Source: Cantharellus purpuraceus (Eukaryota > Basidiomycota > Agaricomycetes > Cantharellales > Hydnaceae). Taken from it: a DNA stretch of 64,000 nucleotides. The position numbers and the translations under genes were made by a program. Below, piece by piece: positions 10,601 to 22,072 of this stretch (the stretch's first letter is position 1; each line of letters opens with the position of its first letter). The notes under the pieces were generated by a model. The model did not search any database and had not been told where the DNA came from. It saw only the letters and a program-made list of their open reading frames with translations. Location: assembly GCA_025174535.1 (NCBI GenBank), contig JALBUN010000047.1, positions 620,001 to 684,000 on the forward strand, given 5' to 3'.

Positions 10601-11919
10601 TGGTACAGTCCATTGACAAGTGGGATCAGTCCTATAGTTATTCCACGCGTATCTCAGATGCAGCACTTTTTGTCCTTCAGCATCGCTGAGTAGCCTGCGA
10701 GGTCGCATCATGTGAGAGATATCAGGGTGAATGCTAAGTTGGGGCAGTACAGTACATCTTTGAGTGTGACCTCTATGGACCAGTTTCCATTCGGTATCGT
10801 GACTCGTAGGGATCCCACACCAACGGCATTGAATACAGTCTTATCAGCTGCTTTGACAGGCTGTGGTTTGATCTTGGTGAATTGTGTGAATCGGTGTTTG
10901 TCAGGTGACATGTGCCTGGATGCACCTGAGTCATACACGTCAAATCCCTGTCCTGTGAGTCTTGCGTTTGGACATGATAGCTCTTCTCCAGCGAATGTCA
11001 TAGTAAATGCGTGGTCATCATTGCTGGCCACCGCATTGGACGATTCACTTTTCTTGCCATCTGTAGCCTTGCCCTTTTTCTTCTTGGACCTGCACTCTGA
11101 TTTGACGTGCCCTTTCTTGCCGCAGTTCCAGCATTCCACATCTGGCTTTGAGCCATTGGATCCTTGGTTTGTACCATTTCCTCAGTTGCGTCCTTTCCCT
11201 TTGGCTGTGAGTGCATTCTCCATTGATTTGAGTTGTCGTTCCTCAATGGAGAGTCGGTCAAATTCATCAAGTAGTGACTTGACTATGACAGCGGGTTGGA
11301 GCTCAATGTTTGCATGCCTAGCAGACATGGATATGGCATTTATGAGGGGGCGGTAGGACTTCAGGAGTGATCCGAGAATGAGGGTGACTAGCTCAGTGTC
11401 GGTGAGCCCGTCACCCATGCTGGTGAGTTGTTCCTGAGTCTTCATTAGGTTTTGAAGATGCATCTGGACATTTGCATCATCCTCGCATTTCATTTCATAC
11501 ATACAGCGTTGGATGTCCACCTTGACAGCTATTGCTTTCGCTTCGTGCTTTGTGCATACTGCATCCCATATCTTCTTTGCTGTCGCAAGCTTCTGAACTT
11601 CAATCAGGAGGCTCTCTGGGATTGTGGTGAATATCTGGGCTTTGATTACCACTTCTCGCTGGTTATAGTCATCCCATTGCCACTCAAGCTTCTCAAGCTT
11701 CTCCTCCTTTTCAGCCATCAGGACAAGTGTGGCGATGTTCTCGAGGAGGGGGGCTGGGACCCTGGCCGTCCCCTGTATGTGTCACATTACACTGCGACTA
11801 GAAGCCAGAACAGCAAGTGTTTGGCTTTTCCAGGTTACCCAATTGGACCCATCCAGGGCTAGTTTGGGTACGGTAAAGGACTTGGTAGAGTTCAGCTGAG
11901 TTGGTTTGGCGGGGCCCAT
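7606..11919 (-). pseudogene. Copia F gag-pol, single frame with TGA stops
   Basis: A Ty1/copia polyprotein of about 1437 codons in one frame: gag (LDGSNWVTWKSQ near the start), CCHC knuckle CWNCGKKGHVKSEC near 11135, protease DSGASRHM near 10940, HHCC zinc domain (LHCHMGH to FCDAC) near 10530-10430, integrase (SDVWGP, SDRGGEY, ENGVAERLN), RT with VDDLT near 8620, and RNase H (FTDADGS, TKAEY) to 7606. All coding pieces share the same frame from 11919 to 7606. About six stops interrupt it, every one TGA, and I saw no frameshift. The ATG at 11919-11917 lies inside the primer binding site. It is inactive as read, but only lightly damaged. Confidence 0.93.
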
Positions 11920-11923
11920 AACC
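11908..11923 (-). promoter_or_regulatory. Copia F primer binding site, half-tRNA type
   Basis: Directly after the 5' LTR, with no gap, the minus strand reads GGTTATGGGCCCCGCC. This matches the copia-type site that pairs with the anticodon arm of initiator tRNA-Met (CCCAUAACC) and not with the tRNA 3' end. The AUG in the site is the gag start codon at 11919. The tRNA match is from knowledge of copia elements; the tRNA of this fungus was not checked. Confidence 0.7.
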
Positions 11924-12188
11924 TGTAGCAACTAATGCGCGATAGACTAACATGATAACACCTCAGTGATATTCCTTCACTAAGTATACATCGAACTAAT
12001 TACCTAACGTGATAACTAGTGTACATTAATACTAATCTATCATAAGTAAAATGACTACGTACCACCTCAGTGATATTCCTTCACTGAGGTGGAGTGAAAA
12101 CTTCTGTGTGTTTATATATCCTGCCAGGTGGCAGGCACTGAGTGCACAGACCATCGTATGGGCTTACATAATGGCCGCATTCCCAACA
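11924..12188 (-). repeat. Copia F 5' LTR
   Basis: 265-bp partner of the LTR at 7334-7598, with the same TG/CA ends. Flanked by AAAAC at 12189-12193. Confidence 0.94.
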
Positions 12189-13199
12189 AAAACAGGGTGG
12201 ACACCCTTCTTTTTGCCTGATCAGTGCCTAGTTCAGGGATCAAATCAGCTGATGGGTGATCAGATCAGGTGATTGCCTTGGAATATTCTACCCCTTTCCA
12301 TAACATTCTAGCTGTTTCCTTCTATTATTAGATAGAACTTTCCAGAACTATTATTCAGCTCCTGATCAGGGTTAGTCCGGTGATCAGAACCTGTGATTGG
12401 CTTGGAATATTCTACCCCTTTCTTCCACCTTCCTTCCATCTATTAATAGGTAGAATATTCCAGAAGCATTACTCAGCCCCTGTAAATACAATATATAAGG
12501 AGGCCATTCTGCCTCTGAAAGAATAACATATCATCACATTCTACCCATCTTCTGCACACCAGTGTGACTAGAGTGACATACAGTGTCATCCTCTATCTCA
12601 GTAACTGTTGATTACCAGTTCAAGGATCTTTTACAGTTGTGTAACTGTACTTGATTGCACTCGAAGTAGTGATATTCCTGCTTTGGGCGTGAGTGTAGTA
12701 TCTGCCTCACGTGACTACGAATCTACAGGGTGAGATTGTCTGTCGATAGTCCTGCCATTAGTGCTCTTGTTTAAGTTACTAGTGTGTACTGCCTTTGCAG
12801 AGCATTAGAAGCTTGAACTTGTGTGAAGCAGTTGCTAGACTACTTCACACGTCGCTGTTACCCGCTTCTGAGTGCCACTGGTTGGACGGTTGGATTCATC
12901 CACCTACTTCCTTTAGCTTCTAAGTGCATTCCCCTCTTTTTGGAATATCTGGACCCCTAAGCATCCCTGAACTCTAGACTCTGGAAGTCTTATTCATTTC
13001 TTGCTGCTAAGAAACATATTGCCTTTCTGCATATAGTCTGCATTGACCAATACAAAGGATTGTAACCAAAGTACAAACGTTAAATCGTTTCTGGAGTTGT
13101 GCTGCAGCAGGGTTTGATATTCTTCTCAGCTGTTCATTCACGGAATTTGTGGTGATTTAGAGTTTGCCCTAACACCATAATTTTGCAGGTTCCAAAACA
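12189..13199 (+). mobile_element. C4, main part
   Basis: Continues the C copy begun at 7273 and runs to its end at GGTTCCAAAACA. It has the conserved TATATAAGG box near 12495. The right flank is GTTTC, entering family B pol at 13200. The flank expected from its other half (C5, followed by GGAAC) is the reverse complement with one change. Confidence 0.88.
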
Positions 13200-14489
13200 G
13201 TTTCTAAGGAGTATCATGAGTTCGCCAACGTGTTCAGCAAGTCTAAAGCTGACTCCCTAGCAGAACACCGACCATACGATCTCAAGATCAAACTGGATGA
13301 CAACTCCACCCCTCCGCTTGGCCCTATCTACTTGCTATCCCAAAAAGAGCTACTGGCTCTCTGAACATTCATAGACGAGAACTTGGCTACAGGCTTCATC
13401 CGCCCATCCCTATCTCCTCATGGAGCTCCAGTCCTATTTGTCCGCAAAAAGGACAGATCACTCCGTCTATGCGTTGACTTCTGTGGACTCAACAAGATCA
13501 CCAAGAAAGACCGATACCCAATACCCCACACCGCGGACCTACTCGAGAGTCCTCGAAAGGCTAAGATCTATTCCAAAATAGACCTCCAACATGCCTACCA
13601 TCTAGTCCGCATCTGAGAAGGCGACGAATGGAAAACGACCTTCCACACACGATATGGATCTTTCAAGTGGTGCGTCATGCCCTTTGGACTAACCAATGCT
13701 CCGGCCACCTTCCAGAGGTTCATGAATGATACCTTCACTGACCTCCTCGATGTGACTGTCCACGTTTACTTAGATGACATTCTGGTATATTCGGACAATG
13801 AAGAAGAACATCGGACACATGTCCAAGAGGTACTCTGATGTCTCTGAAAACATGGCCTCTTCGCCCGCACTGACAAATGCGAATTCCACTCCAACTCGGT
13901 CAAATACCTAGGCTATATCCTCTCCCCAGCAGGATTGACAATGTCCGATGACAAAATCAAAGCCATACAGGAATAGCCAGAACCCCAGAAAGTCAAGGAC
14001 GTACAGTCCTTCCTAGGGTTTGCCAACTTCTACCACCACTTTATTCACGGCTACTCCGATATCACCATTCTGCTCACCTGACTCACTAGGAAGGGTATCC
14101 AATGGAATTTCACTGACAAATGTAGACAGAGCTTTGAGACCTTGAAGAAGGCCTTTACTTCCACTCCGATACTGACTCATTGGGTTCCAGACATTCCTAT
14201 CCTATTAGAGACCGATGCCTCTGACTATGCACTTGCTGCAATCCTGTCCATCATCTCCCCGGACGACAGACAAGTCCATCCGATCGCTTTTCACTCACGT
14301 ACATTTACGCCCCCTGAACTGAACTATGATGTCCATGACAAAGAGCTCCTTGCCATATATGAAGCCTTCCAGGTATGGAGACACTACCTTGAAGGCCCCT
14401 CCGATCCGGTGGATGTCATAACTGACCACAAGAACTTGGAATACTTCTCCACAACAAAACTACTCACCCAGAGACAAGTCCAATGGTCC
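13200..14489 (+). pseudogene. B2: decayed pol fragment, RT and RNase H
   Basis: Family B pol from just before KEYHEFANVFSKS to the RNase H motif [17 protein letters not shown] motifs are visible ([21 protein letters not shown]). Several TGA codons replace CGA, for example near 13362, 13615 and 13837. It is the likely 3' continuation of B5 (49982-56969), whose pol is cut at the same place by the C insertion. The sequence is lost abruptly after QVQWS. Confidence 0.88.
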
Positions 14490-14698
14490 ATTCTGCTCAT
14501 TCACACCTACCCATCGGTACCATCTGCAAGGCCGTACAACGCCTGTATGATGTTACGAGCATGCATATATTTGCCCTGTCATAAGCGCCAGCATTTCCAG
14601 CTCCTATCACTTCCTCTGCTTCCAACCCAATCGACCTCTATTCGACTTTGGACTTAGCAAGACATTATATATGGAATATATTTATAACAAAGTCCTCA
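14490..14698. other. Unassigned spacer upstream of E1
   Basis: About 210 bp with no gene. The last nine bases before E1 (AAGTCCTCA) are shared with the sequence before E2, so at least the end may be the 3' internal part of family E. Confidence 0.4.
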
Positions 14699-15162
14699 TG
14701 TGACTCAGGGTCAACTTACCTTTGGAGCCATAGGGAAGATAGTATTGGTGGACATTTCTATTGTTCTTTTATATGACTCACCCCTGTTTCATCTTTTAAT
14801 TCATTCATACACAATTTACTTATCCTTGTTCTATTTTTGGTTCTTTTATTACTCATCACCTCCTATTCTTACAAAGATTACCCCTATCTGTCGCTTCATT
14901 TCTCCATGATTTCCCCATTAGTAGTTCAACTTCACACACTTTGTCAGCTGGCTTGATCAGCATTTCTTGCATCATATTGCATCATTTGCTCCTCATATTG
15001 TGTCATTGTGCCCTGGGGATTTGTATATAAAAGGGTGCTAGTTTCTGCCTTTGGAATCAATCAACAAGTTTTGAGCCAACACTCTAAAGTCAAAGTCCAC
15101 GCTCTAAGTCTATGCTCTACACTCTACATCACAATCCATCAGCTCTACACTGAGGTAAAACA
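14699..15162 (+). repeat. E1: LTR of a third gypsy-type family (E)
   Basis: 464 bp beginning TGTGACTCAGG and ending GAGGTAAAACA, with TATATAAAA at 15024-15032. A close copy, E2, lies on the other strand at 27116-27574. Assignment as LTR rests on TG/CA ends, the TATA box and two copies. Both copies share only the short AAGTCCTCA upstream. Confidence 0.7.
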
Positions 15163-15540
15163 CCTTGGTTCAACCATCAGATTTCCCTCCCCCACCAAGA
15201 GGTCACTTCTCCTGAAACCAGCTTTCATGTACCTCCCAACCATGTTCCCCATCATCTTACAGTCACAGAGCATGGTCAACCATCTTGCCAGAGGGCACAG
15301 AGCACAATCTACCATCTTGACCATCCCTTTTCACTCCCCCTCATCTTCCAATCACAGAGCACTATAACTCATCTTGACAGTGCCCTTATAATCACCCTCA
15401 CCAGACACAGTGTACTATTACACTTACTGATTACCCAGTACTACCCCTTGGCTTGACAATTCTTTGGCATGCTGACTGACTGTATTACACACCGTCTGTT
15501 TGCTAGGACCATTGCATGCAGGCTTATAGGATCTATTCCA
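15163..15540. other. Unassigned spacer with loose internal repeats
   Basis: No gene seen. Variants of a CACAGAGCA...CATCTTGAC motif recur between about 15270 and 15390. A 25-bp stretch ending near 15545 (starting CAGGCTTATAGGATC) also occurs before the B debris at 28229, so both places share one old junction. Confidence 0.4.
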
Positions 15541-15795
15541 TAAGCGAACTGACAATGCCCACTCTACTTTTGCCTCTTCCTCCCTCTTCCTCCCTCTTTC
15601 TCTGCTCTGCTTCCTTCTCCTCCTTCCATTTCCATTCTGCCTCCTCCTCCTCCTTCCATCTCTGTTCTGCCTCCTCCTCCTTCTGTTTCTGTTCTGCCTC
15701 CTCCTCCTCCTTCCATCTCCATTCCTCTTCCTCTTCCTTCCATCAGGCCAGGAGCAACTCCTCAAGCTCAGCCACGCTCATGTTTGCAAAAGGGG
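15541..15795 (-). pseudogene. B antisense ORF, N-terminal coiled-coil fragment
   Basis: On the minus strand this reads as the Glu/Lys/Arg-rich start of the family B antisense gene. Repeats of a 24-30-bp purine-rich unit have expanded, and the frame is broken. The B 3' internal end and an LTR follow in the normal order. Confidence 0.7.
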
Positions 15796-15941
15796 TCAAC
15801 ATCATTGAGGATAAGACCTCAACATGCCCCTCCTTTTATATGTCTCCAGACCCCCAGTATAACTCTGACTGTGCCCAACCATCTCACCTATTCAATCCAC
15901 AGACATGAGGCCCCAAGGGCTTGGCCTTAATGGAGAGATAC

Positions 15942-16451
15942 TGTTATGACTATATTCATTAACACCCCATCTGATCTACTCAGATCCCCACATACATGAA
16001 ATCTATACTCCATTTGGAAACCATCACATCTCCATTTAGTCTGTCTGATTGTCACCATCGATCTCACTCATCCACCTCCATTTCCAATTGATGCATCAGC
16101 ATTACCATAGGAACCCAGACACCCATCCCTGTCAGACTCAGACATACTCACATAAGGCCATCGGCCTTGGAGACCCATCACTGGAGCAACTATTATTAGG
16201 TTTCAAATATGTATTTAAGTCATACAACTGGGGACTTCATTCCCCAGTTCAAATATTGAATCATGCCTAGTTCCTAAGTCCAATCCAAACTACCTAAGTC
16301 ATACTCCATCTCCAAAATCTCAGATGTAAGTATTAGTGAGGGTGCAGCACATAAGCTGAAGCCAAGTCCATTCTGACCCCCATGACACACCCTGATCCCC
16401 ACTCCAACTCCAACACAAGTTCTGACCCCCAACCAGACCCAGTGTGTAACA
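15942..16451 (+). repeat. Family B LTR
   Basis: 510 bp, TGTTATGACT...GTGTGTAACA, attached on its left to the normal B 3' internal end, so it is a 3' LTR. On its right it abuts the middle of another B antisense ORF, so a deletion or insertion has joined unlike parts. CpG is scarce compared with the LTRs of B4 and B6. Confidence 0.88.
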
Positions 16452-16739
16452 TTGGCATGGAGATGTGCCCCATACCTGCACTGGTCATCACTCCCTCTGA
16501 TCTGACACCACTGCCTCCAGCTGCCATGGCACCAGTCTCTGTCTGCCACCTTTTGGTCAGACAACCCTCTGGCTCCTTCTCCACCCCTCCTTGTGCCACT
16601 GGTCAGGGCTTTGACACTCTAACTTTGAGGGTCAAACTTCCCATCAATTTTACACCCTCCTTTCTGACCCTGACAATGATTGCAGGACCAAAGTCAGTGG
16701 GTTGGACCAGTGGGCCACACACACTCCATGCCCACATTA
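16452..16739 (-). pseudogene. B antisense ORF, C-terminal half fragment
   Basis: Matches the part of the B antisense gene around and after the Zn cluster, here on the minus strand and heavily mutated. It is cut at CATTA by A3 and resumes at 22053. Confidence 0.7.
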
Positions 16740-17107
16740 TGTGAGGGCGATGCTGATGACAAGGCCACAACAACAAGATACTCAATAGATGAGAGCCGAT
16801 AAGAGATAATGCCAGCTGGTACAGAGGATATCCTCAGTCTATACAGCTGTTTCTGATAAATACATGGGACTTACCTGGCACAGCGGATATCCTCAGAGAT
16901 CAAGCTGAGGGGATCACACTGCACCAAGGCGAGTCTTTATACTAAATGATGGAGATGGATAGGAGAACCAAGGGGAATAATAGGGAGGAAGGATAGGGGA
17001 AATGATAGGGGCAATGAAATAGGGGAGATGCACCCTGACAGGCTGTGCTGATAGGGGTGTCAAGAGAAAATACTAAACATAGAATATGACTCATTTGAAC
17101 CCTGACA
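16740..17107 (-). repeat. A3 3' LTR
   Basis: 368 bp, same ends as the A1 LTR in reverse complement. Followed inside the element by the complement of the polypurine tract. The GTAAGT and 22-bp duplicated segment are kept. Confidence 0.93.
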
Positions 17108-17201
17108 TCACCCCCCTCTTAATGCATGTTATCTTGATATGCACTATCGTCCCATCCATCTCAAGAGAGACACACCCTGAAGCACTCTGCAAGGTCCCTT
17201 C

Positions 17202-17597
17202 TCACTCTCTGCCAAAGTAGAGCCCATGATGAGTGTTGATGGTGATTCTTCTCTGCCTTGGGGTAAAGTGGGTGGTGAACTCTCTGGGGGATATGGGATC
17301 ATCCATGCTGAAAACTGCTCCAAGTATCATCTCCCCTCCCTCATAGGTGACTTTACCGGCAAGCCCTTGGAAGGTGTATGATATGTCAGAGTCGCTGATG
17401 AATAGAGGGTCCCCGATGTAGTATGTCTGGCATCTTGATGGATTACGATGCCAGAAAGGGAAATGAACTTGTGGAGGTGGAGATGGGAGGTTATAATCCT
17501 CTATGGCATGTGCAGTATCACTTGAGTCAACTGACCAAGTGATTGATGGGTAGGAACGGAGTGAGCGTAGAGGGGTGGACTCAGACTGGTAAGGCAT
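17202..17597 (-). pseudogene. A3 extra ORF (ORF3), frameshifted
   Basis: Same start as A1 ORF3 (MPYQSESTPLRSLRS) and about 95 residues in common. A shift near 17270 changes the C-terminus and ends it at 131 codons. The TATA box upstream (minus strand, near 17661) is kept. Confidence 0.75.
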
Positions 17598-17703
17598 GGT
17601 GGGTTGGGTAGTGAACGATGATGGTTTTACTGAGGAAGGGGAAGTGGATTCACTGGCTTATATACAGTTAGTGGAATGTCAGCATGGATGAATTTGGTGA
17701 GTG

Positions 17704-20270
17704 CTAAGCTTCACTGTGCCTATTCTGCAGCTCTGAAATGTGTCCAATACCACGTGTTGGGTTCCTGCCAGCTGTCCAATCAAAGAGGACCTGTTTGGGA
17801 GGTTCTGTGAAGTTCTCAAAGCATCTGAAGGGAAGAGCCGCATAGGTGGCTGCCGAAATACGCCTTCTAGCTCCACTGGCATCCTTAGCTGGGATCCAGA
17901 GATCGTCAGCAGCTCCATAGCCCTTCCAATGCACCAGGTATTCTAGTCTTCCTTGGAAAACTCTGCTATCAAGGATCTTCTCAACTTTGTATTCCTGTAC
18001 TCCATCTTGAATGACTGGAGGTGGTGGAGGAGATGACTGGGATGGGATCCTTTTCATAAGGCTGGAGTAAGACAACAGAGAACACTGGATGAGTGTGACC
18101 AAAGATTGGGGGAAGTTGTAGGCCATAGGCATTTTGCGAGACCACCTTATTAATCACATACGGTCCTAACCATTTGTGATCAAGTTTCTTGGTTGGACGG
18201 GTGGTGGTGATATTTTGTGCATTGAGCCAGACCTTGTCACCAAGCTTGCCAATGGGCATGATAGAATTGTGCCATATCATCTGCTGCCTTTTCCAGGGGG
18301 GAGTGAGCCTCAGTGGTGGCTGTCTCCATACACTCAGTGAATTCTTCCAGTGCTTCAAGTCATGTCTCTCAGATTGGCTCTAGCCCAAGCCTTGGGTGTT
18401 GGCCTGTATCAAGCATGAAGGGGGTTGATTGTGTGGAGGAGTGGATGTGGTTGTTGTATGTGAATTCAGCAAGAGGAACCCACTCAACCCAGTCATCCTG
18501 GCGCTGATTGACAAAAAGCCTCAAGTATTGTTCAATTTCTTGATTGACCCTTTCTGTCTGACCATCGGTTTGTGGATGATATGCTGTGGATGCTGCAACC
18601 TTGATCCCCAAAAGCTTATTGAGCTCACGCATAAATTGAGAGACAAACTGGGTGCCACGGTCACTGATGATCTCCTCAGGAAGGCCGTGGTGTTCCACAC
18701 ATGGTCTCAGAAAAGTCATGCAACTCCTATGGAGTTGATGTCAGAGGTGGTAGGGATAACATGTGCTCGTTTGGAAAGATGGTCCACAATGACAAGGAGT
18801 GCATGATAGCCATGACTGATGGGTAGCTCTACAATAAGATCAACAGATATCACTTGCCACCTCCGATCTGGGACACAATTAGGCAGGAGTTTACCCATAG
18901 GAGGAGTGGGGAAGGTTTTTGTCCAATTGCAGAGGTCACATCCCTTAACATATTTGGCAATGTATTGTCCAAATCCAGGCCACCAGTAGCTGTGGGATAC
19001 AAGTTCTGTTGTTTTCCAGTGACCAGGGTGACCTGTAATGTGAGTATCATGGTGTGCCCTTACAATGTCATGGTGTAATTTTGGGTCAGGAGGGACATAT
19101 ACCTTGCCACGATAGAGGACAAGTCCATTCTCCTTGGTCCATTCCTGTATCATCGTCTGAAAGGTTGCTGGGCTGTTTGTGAGACCAAAGAACATGACCA
19201 GGGGTTCAAATAGACCACGATTGGTTTGAAAGGCTGCCTTCCACTCATCGCCCTCTTTAATACGCACATTGTTATATCCCCATTGGATGTCAAGCTTGGT
19301 GAAGTACTTGGCATTGGCTGTGGCAATTTTATTCATGATGTCTGGTACCAGGGGTAGTGGGTAGGCATTCTTGATCGTGATATCATTCAGCTTGTGGTAG
19401 TCTTGCACAAAATGAAGATTACCATCCTTCTTCTTCACAAAAAAAGACAGGAGATGCCATGGGTGACTTGGAAGGACATATATGATGATTCCATAGGTTC
19501 TCCTCAAGGAATGCGTCCAACTCCCTCTGCTCATTTGGGGACATTGGATAGACCTTTGTGCTGAAGGGTTGCACTCCTGGAGTGAGTTCAATAGCGTGGT
19601 CCCACAGTTTTTGAGGTAGAAGTTGGTCAAAGGACTCCTTTGCAAAAACATCCTTAAATCCCCAGTACGCCTTTGGGACAATCTCCTCAAAGGTTTTGAC
19701 TGGAGTAGATTCTGCAGCCTTCTGTGCGAGCTGTTGAGAAACTGTTGAACCAGCATAGATATTCTCCAAGTCTTCTTCTACAAAGATAACAAACATTCAG
19801 TCTCCCTCGTATTGTGGTTGCCTGTGTGAGTTCTTGCCATTTGAAGGAGTTGTGCCAAGCGAATGCTCTTTGTGTTCTGGTACTTCTCCACATGAATCAG
19901 GGCAGCGAGTCATCTGTACCTTTCCTGTATGCCAGTCTATCTCTGGGTTGTGCTTCATGAGCCAGGTGTGCCCAACAATTATGCCAGAGGTTCCCAGGCT
20001 TGTGACTGAAAATGTGGCACATTCAGTATGGGTCCCATATGTGCAGATGAGATCAACTTCTTCCTTGATTGAACCTGCTTCATTTGGGGTCCCATCAATG
20101 TTATAAACAGGTATGGCATGTGGTAGAGGGTGCATTTGAAGTTTCTCTGCTTTGACATATTCTGCATCAATGAACATTCCTGTAGCACCACTATCGAGGA
20201 GTGCATCTACTGCTAGAGGGTATCCAGTGTCTACTGAGTGGATTTTCATGGGAATTCTTGTACATCAACG
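17704..20270 (-). pseudogene. A3 pol, deleted and decayed
   Basis: Contains protease (LLDSGATGMFIDAEY near 20200), RT fingers and palm up to [14 protein letters not shown] near 19160, then a direct jump to [15 protein letters not shown] at the start of the integrase zinc domain. FMDD, the rest of RT and RNase H are missing. Integrase core ([25 protein letters not shown]) and chromodomain ([14 protein letters not shown]) remain but in broken frames. A 27-codon part before the chromodomain end is also missing compared with A2. Confidence 0.88.
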
Positions 20271-20461
20271 GATGTCTGCAGATTGAAGGTAGAGACGAGG
20301 AGGGTCATCATGTTTAGCTGGAAGTTGAGAAGGGGTTTCAGGCATGGCTGTTTTGGTTTCAGTCTGATGGACAAGGGGGTGTGCGTGTAACATATTGCTT
20401 GTGAGCCCTACAGTACATGATTCAAGAACTGGGAACCAGTTTGTCAGGCAGGGCATGCTCT

Positions 20462-21609
20462 TCACTGCTGACTGGCCTGAAAATCCTGTTTCTCCTCTTG
20501 CTTTGGAATTGCTGCCTTCTGCGCTTCTTCCTTGGCCTTCAGTGCAGCTGCTACTGACTCTGATATCATGCCGGCAATTGCTGTTTGTGTGAGATCAGCT
20601 CGGATACGTTCCTTGTGTGGTTCAGGGCATGCTGGGGATATATGGCCACACTTTCCACAGTTATAGCACATCCGAGTCTCAATGTGATGGTGGTTGGAGT
20701 CAATATCCATAGGTGCAGCACCATTAGAGATTGCCAAGGTAGTTGGTACAGAGATGACTGGAGTGCTGTGAGGGTGGGATGGGGTAGAGCAAGCAGGAGT
20801 GAGGGAAGTCTGAGCACATCTCACTTCTAGAAGATGATGGTGGTTGCGGTCAATTTGGCAGGCCACCTCCTTCCATGCCTTGAGATCGGATGAGAGGGAT
20901 GGCTGTGCATGGATCTTGTCAAGAATCATTGCAGGGAGCCCTTGGGCATAGGCATCTTCCAGTGCTGCATTGTTAAACCTAGTCCTTCCTGCTAGTATCT
21001 CAAACTGTGCTGTGTATTCATCCGCTGACATGCCAGGTGTCATCCTAAGATCGTGTAACTTTGTTTGTGCTGTTCGAGAGTGGTCAGGGTCCCCAAAAGC
21101 ATTCTCCACCTGCTTAATGAATTCCTCCAAGGTGGAGAGCAGTGAGGTTCTGTCAATGACTGCCTGTGTCTCATTGTGCGCCCATACTTCAGCAGAACCT
21201 CCCATCATAAAAGAGAGGGCATAGAGGATCTTGGTCTGCTCATCTGGGAAAGATGTAGGCTGGACTGCAATGGCAAGCCTGATAGAGTGAATGAAACCTT
21301 CCGTCTCTGCACGATCTCCATTGAATTTGGCTGGTTCAGCTGCCCTTATTGGGCAAACAGATGACAATGCAGGAGGGGGTGTGGGAAATGAGATGGTCTG
21401 AGAGATGGTCTGTGCTGCAGCAATGGTGGCAGCAGCAGTGGCAGCATCTGCTAGGTTGTTCTGGACATTGGCGAACTGGCTCTGGAGGTTCTGGTTCTGG
21501 AGTTGCAGCTGCTGGAGCTGCTGTGCCTGGGTGTTGAGCAATGCTCACAGAAAGTCACCACTTTCACCTAGAGTGTCCCAATAGGCTTCAGGGAGCTGAT
21601 CGGTCATGG
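20462..21609 (-). pseudogene. A3 gag
   Basis: Gag of family A. It has a Gln/Leu-rich N-terminal segment (QAQQLQQLQLQNQ), a capsid-like domain, and a CCHC knuckle CYNCGKCGHISPAC near 20670. A TGA near 21546 separates the first codons from a 359-codon open stretch. It would form the particle shell. Confidence 0.85.
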
Positions 21610-21675
21610 CATTGGTGAAGAAGTTAATAGGGAAAGTGCTATGAGGTGTGGGGTCATCTTATGAGCTTGATCTTC

Positions 21676-22047
21676 TGTGAGGGCAACGCTGATGGCAAGG
21701 CCACAACAACAAGATACTCAATAGATGAGAGCCGATAAGAGATAATGCCAGCTGGTACAGAGGATATCCTCAGTCTATACAGCTGTTTCTGATAAATACA
21801 TGGGACTTACCTGGCACAGCGGATATCCTCAGAGATCAAGCTGAGGGGATCACACTGCACCAAGGTGAGTCTTTATATGAAATGATAGAGACAGATAGGA
21901 GAACCAAGATAGGGGAATAATAGGGAGGAAGGATAGGGGAAATGATAGGGGCAATGAAATAGGGGAGATGCACCCTGACAGGCTGTGCTGATAGGGGTGT
22001 CAAGAGAAAATACTAAAAATAGAATATGACTCATTTGAACCCTGACA
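21676..22047 (-). repeat. A3 5' LTR
   Basis: 372-bp partner of 16740-17107, with the same ends and CATTA flank. It shares the CpG loss of the rest of A3. Confidence 0.93.
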
Positions 22048-22072
22048 CATTATGACACAAGTCACATATTAC

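Larger units (their letters stand above)
7334..12188 (-). mobile_element. F: Ty1/copia retrotransposon
   Basis: A complete 4855-bp element with two 265-bp LTRs, a primer binding site, one gag-pol frame and a polypurine tract, flanked by AAAAC. The two LTRs differ at roughly nine positions by eye, so it is not a very recent insertion. It interrupts C4. Confidence 0.95.
16740..22047 (-). mobile_element. A3: family A element, internally deleted
   Basis: A 5308-bp A copy with both LTRs and a clean 5-bp duplication CATTA (16735-16739 and 22048-22052). It lacks about 1.1 kb covering the RT C-terminus and RNase H, carries many TGA codons and has lost many CpG sites relative to A2. It would need proteins from another copy to move. 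Confidence 0.95.
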
